Program-made: the position numbers and the translations under genes | Shown: one piece after another, positions 35,740 through 45,352 of the stretch | Numbering within the stretch: position 1 is the first letter of the stretch | Layout: each line of letters starts with the position of its first letter | The notes under the pieces: generated by a model | Databases searched by the model: none | Told to the model about the DNA's origin: nothing | What the model saw: only the letters and a program-made list of their open reading frames with translations | NCBI GenBank assembly: GCA_027604005.1 | Contig: JADGJT010000020.1 | Location: 8,675-72,674 of the forward strand | Direction: 5' to 3' | Length of the DNA: 64,000 bases | Source of the DNA: Dinochytrium kinnereticum | Taxonomy: Eukaryota > Chytridiomycota > Chytridiomycetes > Chytridiales > Chytridiaceae

Positions 35740-38275
35740 TTACGCCAAAATCTTCTCAACCGCTGCCGTCAATCTCGCCATATCGCTCTTAATCATGTTA
35801 GCGTACCTAACAACCTTATCCCTGTTATCCAACAGCTCAATCGACTGGGTCAAAGGGTTGTATCGGGGTGTAAAAGGTCTGTCAAGTTCAGCTGCGTAGT
35901 CCTTCACCTTGTCTTTCATGTCGGAAAAGCTTTCGGCGACAAAGTAGGTTGGTTGGTATTCGCAGATGCTGGATTCGAGAATAAGTTAGCTAACCAGGCG
36001 AAATCAACGGTAGGCTCTTACGGGTATGGGGTAATAGCGGTGACTTCGGGATCGAAGGGGAGTGTCTTGGGTTTGTCACTAAGGCAATACTATATAAGAA
36101 AAGGAAAAAAAAAGGCATGAGTTTCCATATAGCAAAAGCAGGGGAATAAGAAAAAAAAATACAAACCTCAAGCTCGCCAAATGAAGAGAGAAGACCAGCC
36201 CCAAAAGCCTTAACACTGTTGCCTTCTTTGCAAAGACCAAACTCGACTTAAAAAGAAAAAAGCAACCAGCATTAACATAGGGTAAAAAAATAAGTCAAAA
36301 ACTATAGCCACAGTACCTGTAAACCAGTATATAGTTGCAAGCTTCTTCAGATCCTCATCAGAAGCACCAAGAGATGCCAGCCCAATCTCCTGGCTGAAAT
36401 CGGCAAAGTCTATAAACATACATTTCTGGTCAATATCTATAAAAATGCCGATCCAAAAAGTGAAGAGATTAAAAAAAAATATATACCTGGATCAGCATAA
36501 AGAGGAACATGTCCCAAAAGCTCGTGGCACACGTCTGGCTCAGGGGTATAAAGAGGCTTGGAATGGTGACGCATGTACTGAGTGCTATGGAAGACACGGA
36601 AAGCCAAAGCGTTCAAAAAGTCCCTGGATGAAAGTAGACCCATGACAGGGCGAATAGTCCATCCAGTGCAGTCTTAATTGAAAGATGGCTTAGAAATAGA
36701 GTCTAGTAAAGTTGTGACGCTTACCCTTAATAAACCTAGAAACATCCTCAAGCTGGGGGATGTTGTCGGGGCGGTAGCCACAGTTTTGAACGAGAAGCTA
36801 TTGACGAGAAATAATGAATTACAGCACCTAGCACGGATAGTAGGGAAAACATATGAACATACTGGAAACACGTAACGGTGCTCCTTGCACGCATGAGTTT
36901 TATACTGATTCGTCAGCATGTTAAAGACGGTTCCCCTAAATTCGAATTTAGCATCCTTATTTAAAATCGGCGGCAATACCATGTTTCGACCTCTTTATCG
37001 GTATAAGCGATGCGAGGAAGGGGTTGGCCGCTGTGGGATAGAAATACTGTAAATGATTCAATATCGAATAAGGCAACATACTGTCGGTAGGTTTTGGCGA
37101 TAGTCGTAATCTCTGCACGCCGTTCACGGTACACCTTGTCCAAGAATCCCGGATGGTCAGCTTCCAATTCCTGGGGAAGAAAGTCTAGTTAGAAGGGTCG
37201 AAAGGTAAAATCAAAAAGAAATATCATATATAAATTACGAACCTCCCCGTAAGACATCACTTTCTCCGCAAAGGTGTCCAAGTCAGCAATCTTACGTGGG
37301 AACCAAGGCACGTTATGGCGCTCTACGAATTGAAATAGGTATGAGCGCAAGGTCTGCAAAAGCATCCTGTTTTACCATTGTCAGAGTCTCCAGTCACTAC
37401 TCTGACCTCGCCAGCGACCATGCGAACACGATCAACGGCCTCCTGAATCTGCTTGGCATTTTCTGCATCAAAATCGATGAAGAAGTCGTAGAACCCTTTC
37501 GTCTTTGACGGACGGGATTCAATTCGGGTAAGGGAGATGTTGAGAATCCTGATCAAGCTCAGAAGGTCATCCAGTGCGCCAACTTTGTCCTTGATGGAGA
37601 CGCTGGATACCAGAGAAGACGAGGAAATGGGTTAACACAGTGCCGAAAAGGATAATGAGGCATTATCAATAGGCGTAATTTCTACAGGGCCAGCGCGTGT
37701 ACGCAGCCTCCAATGTCTTTTTCACAGAGGATTTGCCCGCGGCTAGTTCCGACGGACCGTCAATGCTACAGACGGCAAGTATTCAGATTCCTGCTTTGAG
37801 CATCCATGAATGACGAGTTCTGGGCCAAACTACTATAACACCCTCTCGCACATGATCCAATAAAAGGCAAGCAAACTTACTAGATAGTGGTATGCAACAA
37901 CAAATGAGGGTTCTCGGGGGAAGAGCCAGAGTGGACAGGGGCAAAAGAGGTGACAGACGAGAACTTTTGGGAATGCTCGTAGTGGGAAGGTATGGACGAG
38001 TGAAGGCGGGTTGCGCCAAGCCATTGGCTTGCGGAACGCCTACGGTTGCTACCACGCAGCTGCACGGATGAGGAAGAGAGCGAGGGGGGTGAGGAACAGG
38101 CAGCAAGGGAGACCGTTGCAACGCCAGCCCTGCCAACAACTGATCGTAACGTCCTCGCCTGCATGGCAGCAGCGGATGCAGCCAGGGAGGAGGCCGAGGC
38201 GGAGGCGGGGGAGGAGGAAAGGCCAGCAGCCGCCGCAGCAGCAGCAGCAGCAGCGCGGGTGATAATGGCCGTCAT
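35740..38275 (-). CDS. PAH: Tetrahydropterin-dependent aromatic amino acid hydroxylase (phenylalanine hydroxylase type)
   Basis: Iron and pterin-dependent monooxygenase; most likely converts phenylalanine to tyrosine. ATG 38275 opens [18 protein letters not shown], with the Ala run encoded by a GCA/CAG-type repeat, followed by an Ala/Ser/Arg-rich, acid-poor leader of about 85 residues that could be a mitochondrial presequence. An ACT-like regulatory domain follows near 37600-37440 ([40 protein letters not shown]). The catalytic domain gives [38 protein letters not shown], the iron-binding motif [17 protein letters not shown] near 36500 (two His), [16 protein letters not shown] and the Glu-containing GELEYCL. 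The C-terminus ends with [18 protein letters not shown], stop at 35740. About ten short introns. I cannot separate phenylalanine from tyrosine or tryptophan hydroxylase with certainty; phenylalanine is the parsimonious choice outside animals. Confidence 0.92.
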
Positions 38276-38895
38276 CGTGTCGCTGTCGAGTCGAGTAAGT
38301 TTCTGCTTACGCTGCTGCCCGGCCTCGTCACGGAAAAAAAGCAAGTGGGACAGGCGGGCCAATCAGAAGACAAGAGCAGAGGCGCCCGCTGACTCACGCA
38401 CGACTGCATGCGCCGACCGTCGGAAGGGACGGACGACGGCCTCGCGACGGCGATGAGGGCGTTGAGGCGGCGGTGAAGGAGGAGACGCGCCTGGAGAGAG
38501 CCGCTGGTTGATGGATTGCTGCTGGATGGACAGATGAATGGCGAGCTACAAATCATGATGATGTTACATGCAGGCATAGCTCCGAAACTGTGTGGTGGAG
38601 AGGTTTCTGGAATCATGCGCTGGTTATAGAATAAAAATGGGAAGAAGGCTAAGACGCGAAGAAGGCATCTTACATTGGCGCGTAGGAAGTAGCCCTGCTT
38701 TCACGCTGTTCAGCGTGGACCAATGAGGTGCGAACGCGCGGACTGAGATCAAGCATGCACAGAGGGCTCATCACGGGCACGCGTGTGTGGAATGGGATGA
38801 AGGCTCGCAGGAGAGATCGCCCTGCCGCCTGCGTAGGCAGAGGGCCATCCCTCAGATACCGTGTGTGCGACCGACAAAGAACTTTGCGAAATCAA
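38276..38895. promoter_or_regulatory. Divergent upstream region of aromatic hydroxylase and WASP
   Basis: About 620 bp of GC-rich sequence between the hydroxylase ATG and the first candidate ATG for WASP. It has many CpG and GC-rich words and a GATGA/TGGATGG-rich patch near 38500-38540. Frames here are short and look random. A promoter function for both genes is inferred. Confidence 0.4.
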
Positions 38896-41317
38896 ATGGG
38901 AAGGACGTTGAACAGCGACGACCAAGGCACCGTCTCAAGGGTCGTGCGCGCAGAGGTCGGTGCTCACTCCCGTTGTCCTGCATCGTGTGAGGGAAGGCGA
39001 GGGATTTAGGAGGCTGCATCTGGGTGATGGGGAGGGTGGTTGGGGCAGGGAGGGACTTGGCTTTCCTCCCTCAATCAGATGTGCTCCCTCTTCCGTCGAG
39101 TTCCCAGATGTGGAACTGTGGAGAAGAAAGACGTTAATTTCAGACGGATCGCTGACGTTTTTGTGTTGTTCTGGCTGCTTGCATTACTCAGGTTTTGGCT
39201 CAGACCGTCGCGCGGCTCTACACGGCCGACTCAAATGACTGGAGATACGAAGATCGGGTTGGAGCCATCGTGCTTGCACGCGAGAGAGATGCTTTCAGCT
39301 TTCAACTAGTGGATTTGGAGGTAAATGGCCGGCTGCATCTGAGCAACGTTTCGAATGCTTCCTGTTTTTTCGACTTTTGGAATCGCTTGCTGAATGGGTA
39401 CCTTTCATTCCTTCCGGAACCTTTTAAAACACTCCGTACATAGAGCTCTTCGGTCGCATGGTCATGCGATCTGGGATCAAGCGAGTTCAAATACTTTGAG
39501 GACCGACCCTTCTTCCACAGCTTTGTATCTCAGGTAAAGAACGGAACTCCCTCACAAGCTGCAACCGATTCTCTGACTCAATATAAACCACCGATAGAAG
39601 GACCGATGTATCTATGCTTTTTCCTTTGCGGATGAGGACGAAGCCTCGGATTTCGCCGAAAAGGTCAAAACGAGGAAGTCTGCTCCCCAGGCATTGCTGC
39701 GACCTTCCTCCGTCCAGATCTCCCGACCATCGAATACGACTACCCGAGGATCTATCAGCGGTCCAATCCCCAGATCATCGTCAAATGATACCATTGAATC
39801 GGACGCTAAAAGCACGAAGAAATCCAAGAAGGAGAAATCGGAAAGTGGAGGAGGAGGCCTATTTGGCGGCTTGAAGAAGAAGAAGGATAAGGAAAAGAAG
39901 GGGGGGAAGATTGATAAGTCCATGATTTCAGCTCCTACCGAGTTCAAGTACGAAACAACTTCTATTATTTTGCTTTGGATTCAATTCTGACGTCTTTTTC
40001 TGTGCGCGCACGACCCATACAGACACGTTAGTCACGTTGGCTACAATCCCAAAACCGGTTTCAGTGCGGAAAACATTCCCATGGAGTGGAAAGCAATCTT
40101 CCAGAAAGCTGGAATTACAGAGGTGAGTTCTTCTCAGAGCTGAGCCGAACCCCTTTTCGCTGCTAATATATTTCGACAATCACAGGATCAACTGAAGGAT
40201 AAGAAGACCGCCAGATTTGTTCAAAAGTTTATGGAGGAAGCGACTAAAAAGGGTACTGGTCCGACGTCGGCTCCGCCTCCTATTCCTTCAAATCCGCCGG
40301 CGATTCCATCTTCGGGTCAGAGTAAGTAGTTCTTCAGTTTTTGGCACTTGGTATACTTGTCTTCTCTCTATTCAGTCCTTCTTTTCTGAACAATAACTAA
40401 ATTCTTTCCTTCATAAAGCCCGAAGAGCACCTCCCCCACCGCCTCCCTCAAAGAAGACCGGCCCTCCTCCTCCCCCTCCTCCTTCCCGAGCCGCTGCTCC
40501 AAGTTACGCCCCGCCACCTCCCCCTCCCGCCCGTTACGATCCGCCCGCCCGCTTTGATCCGCCTTACCGCCCCGATCCCCCCTCCCGTCCCGACCCTCCT
40601 TCGCGACCGGAACCACCGTCTCGACCCGAGCCTCCCTCGCGTCCAGATCCCCCTAGTCGTCCGGTCCCGGCCCTTCCTCCACAGTTGCCCGCCTACAACT
40701 CTCGGCCAGCATCCACAGCCTCATCTGTCTCCTCTGGGCCTCCCCCTCCTCCTCCCCCTCCTCCGAGGTCGAGAGACAATGATACTGGTAGTGGTGGTGG
40801 GTTTGGTGCGCCGCCGCCTCCTCCTCCTCCTCCGCCTCCTCCAGGCTTCTCTGGGGGACCACCCCCGCCTCCCCTCCCTAGGGAGTCCGGCCCGCCACCT
40901 CCTCCCGCGAGGACGATGCCGCCCCCTTCTTCTTCCGGTGGTGACGGTGGGAACCCAGGAGATGTTTCCGACCTTTTGTCAGCCATTCGGGGTGCTGGGG
41001 GAGTTAGACATCTAAAGAGCGTCTCTCAGAGGGAACCGCCGCCGCCTGCTGAAACTTCTCCGGCGGGTGGAGAAGATGATATTGCGAATGCCTTGAAGGC
41101 GGCCTTGATGAGTCGGCAGAGGGCTATGGGTGGTTCAGGTTTGTTTACCTATATTTTTGGTGTTATTTGTTCACTTGCTTATTGAAGTCGTTTGTCCCTC
41201 TTGTCTTTCTTTGTTCTTTTTTTTGTAACTTAGTGTATGGCGGATTAACCTTGATTAATTTCTTTAGATGACGATGATGATAGCGACGATGACGATGACG
41301 GTGAATGGGATGATTAA
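38896..41317 (+). CDS. WAS: Wiskott-Aldrich syndrome protein homologue (WASP) with CRIB motif
   Basis: Nucleation-promoting factor that activates the Arp2/3 complex for actin assembly at endocytic sites or pseudopods. The WH1 domain starts by about 39191 (VLAQTVARLYTADSNDWRYE; RVGAIVLARERDAFSFQLVD) and continues through FEDRPFFHSFVSQ and RCIYAFSFADEDEASDFAEK to about 39670. A basic region (GLKKKKDKEKKGGKIDKS) leads to a CRIB/GBD motif (ISAPTEFKHVSHVGYNPKTG) for Cdc42/Rac binding. A proline-rich region (about 40420-40940) with tandem PPSRP units follows, then a WH2 motif (LLSAIRGAGGVRHLKSV), a central helix (IANALKAALMSRQRA) and an acidic tail ending DDDDDGEWDD, stop at 41315-41317. The CRIB motif is absent from S. 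cerevisiae Las17 but present in animal and amoebal WASP. The first exon is uncertain: ATG 38896 (MGRTLNSDDQGTVSR) with a donor after about 38955 fits in phase. Confidence 0.9.
40551..40667 (+). repeat. PPSRP-D/E tandem peptide repeat in WASP
   Basis: Within the proline-rich domain the DNA encodes about six successive pentapeptide-like units of PPSRP or close variants followed by D, E or V. Units are near-identical in protein and diverge at synonymous sites, which suggests an older tandem expansion kept for SH3 binding. Confidence 0.65.
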
Positions 41318-41744
41318 GGAGAGGTCTTGTCCGTCTCCTTCCTATTCCCGTTGCATGCAGTTAGAGTCCGTTTGTCGTTTATTCGTGTCATTCTCTGCAA
41401 GCACAACACTGTCCCTGTCCTGCTTTTATTTTTTTCCCTTTGTTTTTCCATGGTGGAAAAGCATCCTGATACTTTTTTTACTCCCCTGTTATTTTCCTTT
41501 TTGCTACTTGTCGGTCGTTGCCTCTTGCTTTACCCTGTGCGAGCCCCTGTTTGGTTTTTTCCTTTGACGCGCGCGTGCCCTTCAGCCATCTCGCTCGCGA
41601 CCTCCAGCGACGCGCTCTTTGTCGCGCCTCGTCACAGCGCTGCTGATATCTCAATCTCTGACCAATAGAACGTTTGAAAAAATCATCATCTTTTTCACCG
41701 CCATCGCAGCCTGCATCGCATCCACCGCAAACCCTCAACCAGCG

Positions 41745-42857
41745 ATGAGCACAAGCCAGAAGCAGCAGCGACGAGTGCCCGTCGGCATCCTCGGCGCAAC
41801 GGGTATGGTTGGTCAACGATTCGTCACTCTCCTCCAGGACCATCCTTACATGTACGTTGCCGCCGTCGGCGCCTCATCACGATCCGCTGGCAAGACCTAC
41901 TACGATGCCACCGTTCGGTCATGGAAGCAGACCGTTCCTCCTCCAAAAACCGTTGCCTCTTTGATCGTTCAATCGTGCGATCCTGCAAACTTCAGAGAGT
42001 GTAGCTTGGTTTTCTCGGGATTGGACTCGGATGTTGCAGGAGAGGTTGAAGATGCTTTCTTGAAGGCTGATATCCCTGTCCTGTCGAACGCAAAGAACTA
42101 CAGAATGGATCCCCATGTTCCCCTCATTGTTCCTGTTGTGAACACGGAGCACATGAACGTCATCCCGGCTCAGAGAAAGATCAACAACCTCTCAAAGGGA
42201 TTCCTCATAACAAATGCTAATTGCTCCACCACGGGTTTGGTGGTAGCTTTGAAACCTCTTGTGGACAAGTTTGGACCCCTCAGCAGGGTCCTCGTCACCA
42301 CCTTTCAGGCTGTTTCTGGAGCGGGTTACCCCGGTGTCTCCTCAATGGACATCTTTGATAACGTCGTCCCCTTCATCTCTGGAGAAGAGGACAAGATGGA
42401 GACTGAGGCCGCAAAGATTCTTGGATCCTCTTCCCCATCCCTCACAGACGACAAGACGTTCTTCAAAACCGTTGACGACATGATCGTCTCTGCAAACTGC
42501 TTCAGAGTCCCTGTTATTGATGGACACACTGAGGCCGTCTCGGTTGAGTTTGCGAGGAAACCCGCTCCTTCTTTGGAGGAGGTTGAGAGGGCCCTGGCTG
42601 ACTATGTTTGCGAGGCTCAGACGTTAAAGGTTCCCTCGGCTCCCGAGAAAGCTATCATCGTTGCCAAGGAGGAGGATCGTCCACAGCCGAGGTTGGATAG
42701 GCTTGCTGGGAACGGATACTCGGTCACGGTGGGGAGGATTCGAAAGTGTAATGTGCTGGACGTGAAGTTTGTCTTGCTCAGCCATAACACTATTCTTGGG
42801 GCAGCGGGGAGCGCGATCTTGAATGCTGAAGTTGCGGTGGCAAAGGGTTTCATATAA
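41745..42857 (+). CDS. HOM2: Aspartate-semialdehyde dehydrogenase
   Basis: Reduces aspartyl phosphate to aspartate semialdehyde with NADPH, a step leading to threonine, methionine and isoleucine. Single exon of 370 codons from ATG 41745 (MSTSQKQQRRVPVGILGATG); the reading frame is open upstream, but this ATG sits just before the Rossmann motif and gives the usual length. Visible motifs: GILGATGMVGQRFV nucleotide-binding loop, ANCSTTGLVVALKPLVDKFG with the catalytic Cys, TTFQAVSGAGYPGV, FRVPVIDGHTEAVSVEF with the acid-base His, and a C-terminal SHNTILGAAGSAILNAE. The gene follows WASP on the same strand after about 430 bp. The lack of introns contrasts with almost all neighbours except DCAF12. 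Confidence 0.97.
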   Translation: MSTSQKQQRRVPVGILGATGMVGQRFVTLLQDHPYMYVAAVGASSRSAGKTYYDATVRSWKQTVPPPKTVASLIVQSCDPANFRECSLVFSGLDSDVAGEVEDAFLKADIPVLSNAKNYRMDPHVPLIVPVVNTEHMNVIPAQRKINNLSKGFLITNANCSTTGLVVALKPLVDKFGPLSRVLVTTFQAVSGAGYPGVSSMDIFDNVVPFISGEEDKMETEAAKILGSSSPSLTDDKTFFKTVDDMIVSANCFRVPVIDGHTEAVSVEFARKPAPSLEEVERALADYVCEAQTLKVPSAPEKAIIVAKEEDRPQPRLDRLAGNGYSVTVGRIRKCNVLDVKFVLLSHNTILGAAGSAILNAEVAVAKGFI

Positions 42858-43363
42858 ATAGTTTGTGGGGCAGGCTTGTGTGGATATTCATCACTGGAAA
42901 TGGTCGATAATAAAGGGCCACAATTGATTTTAAAAGAGCTTAGATGAAAATGGCTCGTGTTTTCGCTTTTCGGCGGCGGAAAAAGAGTGGAGGTGACAGA
43001 TGAAGGGAGGAAAATGATCGGTTTCTGTTGTGAAAGAAAAAGAGGCGAACGAAACCAAAAAGAAAAAAAGAAAAGAAAAAAAAAAGTAGAAGCAAAGAAT
43101 GACGAATGAAGAGCGAGAAAAACATATAAAATAAGAAAGGAATCAACAAGGCGACTGCTAGTCTCGACCAGCATCGGCAAGAGAGAACAAGGATCTCCAG
43201 GATAATTATTTTATATAAGAAAACGAGAGGAGGTTAAGAGTGGTGAGAGAGCAGCCCATGATTCGATAAAAGGTAGACATGAACACCTGATGGTGCTCCT
43301 TGAAAGGATATAGTGGTGACGATGCGGAGTCATAGCGCAAAATGTGCAGAGTGCCGTCTTGGC
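42858..43363. other. Intergenic region between convergent HOM2 and VPS74, purine-rich
   Basis: 506 bp between two stop codons. The middle (about 43035-43090) is almost pure A/G on the + strand. One leftward frame of about 187 codons spans 42617-43180, but it overlaps HOM2 antisense and is low-complexity Phe/Ser sequence, so it is not called. No gene is seen. Confidence 0.55.
42909..42914 (+). terminator. AATAAA polyadenylation signal of HOM2
   Basis: AATAAA about 52 nt after the HOM2 stop codon, in the position expected for a poly(A) signal. Confidence 0.55.
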
Positions 43364-44833
43364 TTACAATAAGCTGTCCATCTACAAAAAAAATGCAGAG
43401 TAGTGATTAAGCATAATTATCAAACAAATGGTGCACATTCGTAAATCATTTAAAAAAAAACAGAAGATGCAAATCATTGGAAGCGTAAGAAATAGGCGAT
43501 TAACTTAAAACAAGTAATTGAACTGAACAAAAAAAAGGTATTAAATAACACTAACCTTCGTATAAACAGAAAGCACCCCCGCCATAATTTCTGTCGCCCC
43601 CATTCCCCTCGCCTTCTCACTATAAGCCGCAAACTCCTGCAAAAGCTCATCAACCCTCAAAAACGCCGTTTCCCTCTGTGAATGGCTTAACCCCACCAAA
43701 GCATTCTCAAGAACATTAGCAGCGTAAGCAGCGCAAACCATTGCAATCGTTCGTCGATCTGGCGGGGGTCCCCTATTGAGCAAACAATCAACCACTCGTT
43801 GAATCAGTTGCTCTTTGATCGAAAGATCGGCGACGGGGTGGGTGGCCATTTCAAAGAGGACGAAACTGCGTTTTTCGGTGCGGAGGACACCTTTGTCGAC
43901 CAGACCTTTTTGGATGCGCTCGCGGACTTGTTTTAGTTGGTACCCAATTTTCATTAGGTTCCAGGTTTCGCCTGTTCAATTTTGGTGTTTCGGTGGGTTC
44001 ACAAATTAAAACAGGCGATGATGTGCCAGCCAAGTTTAAAGGGCGGTAAGTTAGACACAAAAGTATACAGGTAAGAAACCCAGTTAATGATTTGGGTATG
44101 GGGAAAATCTATAAGAGAAAAACTAACCACTCAGCAAATCAATCCAAGAACTAATACTCTGTGTATCAGTCTTTATCAACCTCAAAGCCTCATCCAGCAA
44201 CACCTCCCCCGTATTCTTTTCATCAACCACCTCCAATAATCGTTCAGGAAAGGGCCGCTTTCTGACCTCCTTTACAACCGTCACTCGATTTCGAAATGAA
44301 AGCTCCATGAGGATGGCACCACGGAGAACCTGGTTTTGGTTTTTTGATATTTTTAGGAAAAAAGCAGGGTGGGGTTAGACTCCAGATTTATAAGATCAAG
44401 GGACTTACGTAGGAGATGTTGTCGTTCCAAAATGAGAGATAGCCCTGTTTGTGGAAGTGGGAGGGGTTAACAAAGCCATCTCATCACTTAACCAACCCCA
44501 CAGATCACCCATAATAAGGAAGGCTGGCAACCAGACGAGACGAAAGAACAAAGTGGAAAACCCAACCTGAGCATCCTTTAATCCCAACAGCACAACTTCC
44601 TCCAGGATATTCATTTTATTACTCTTGCTCCTCAAGCCTTTTCCATCATCATCTCCATCATCCTCATCAATGCTCTTCCTAGAATCCCTTCTCCCATCTC
44701 CTCGATACCCATTCACTCCATTCGCCCCAGAGTCTGGTCCACCCCCACCACCACCACTCGACGCCAAATCATCGCTCGAGTCGGCCGCGACGTTTCGCCT
44801 CCGTTGCGTTAGGCCGGAATTTGACGCCATCAT
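43364..44833 (-). CDS. VPS74: Golgi PI4P-binding adaptor Vps74/GOLPH3
   Basis: Peripheral trans-Golgi protein that binds phosphatidylinositol 4-phosphate and retains glycosyltransferases in the Golgi through COPI. ATG 44833 starts MMASNSGLTQRRRNVAADSS, a disordered leader with Gly and acidic runs. The GPP34 domain follows: MNILEEVVLLGLKDAQ, GYLSFWNDNISYVLRGAILM, VLLDEALRLIKTD, SWIDLLSGETWNLMKIGYQL, RERIQKGLVDKGVLRTEKRS, FVLFEMATHP, and AATEIMAG-like SEKARGMGATEIMAGVLSVY. The Trp/Arg pair and RERI-K residues known for PI4P binding in GOLPH3 are visible. A GTTAGT donor after VYTK (43556) joins an 18-nt last exon (43364-43381) encoding MDSLL and the stop; this matches the fungal Vps74 C-terminus, so I prefer it to the short read-through. 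Confidence 0.94.
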
Positions 44834-45352
44834 TGGCCCGTCCACTCGTTTCTGTTGCGAGGGGTTGGGCTGAAAAGCAACGATGGTCTCAGCTTAAAGC
44901 CTGAAAGGGCCTTCAATGACGGAAATGTCCAGGCGGAACTTCCGGTGACGGTCGTTATGGGGATGCCCTCTTTCGTTGAGTGCGGCGGATGGTGTGAGGC
45001 CGAGGCGGCTTCTATTCTCTTTTCTGGTGTCAAGTGGATGTTTTGCAAAAAAAATTGCCTTGGGCATCGTATTTGCCTTTGAGGAGCCCGCACTTAGGCG
45101 CAGGCACAGCCCCGCGACGGCACGGAGTCCGAGCGACGCCCTGATCATCCAGGCACTGCCCATCACCGCACGCTTCAAACCAATGGCTGCTAGGAAGAAC
45201 ATCTGGCCTCAGTCTGCTCACGAGCATCGATTCATCGAATGTATGAAAAAAAGTAAAAAGGAACAGCAAGGGCCTGACCACAAAGCCTTCAACCCTGAGA
45301 GAACAACAACGAGGAAAGACAAAAAGGAGAATGTTTTAAGAGGGAGATGCAT
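44834..45352. other. Gap between VPS74 start and eIF3m stop
   Basis: 519 bp containing the VPS74 upstream region and the eIF3m 3' UTR, both leftward. Several short frames cross it on both strands, none with recognisable protein features. I see no gene. Confidence 0.5.

Noticed and set aside
39612..40986. Leftward frames opposite WASP, including a Gly-rich one
   Set aside because: They are antisense shadows of the proline-rich and Ser/Lys-rich coding sequence.
42617..43180. Leftward reading frame of about 187 codons
   Set aside because: It overlaps HOM2 antisense and continues into purine-rich 3' flank; the translation is Phe/Ser/Leu low-complexity.
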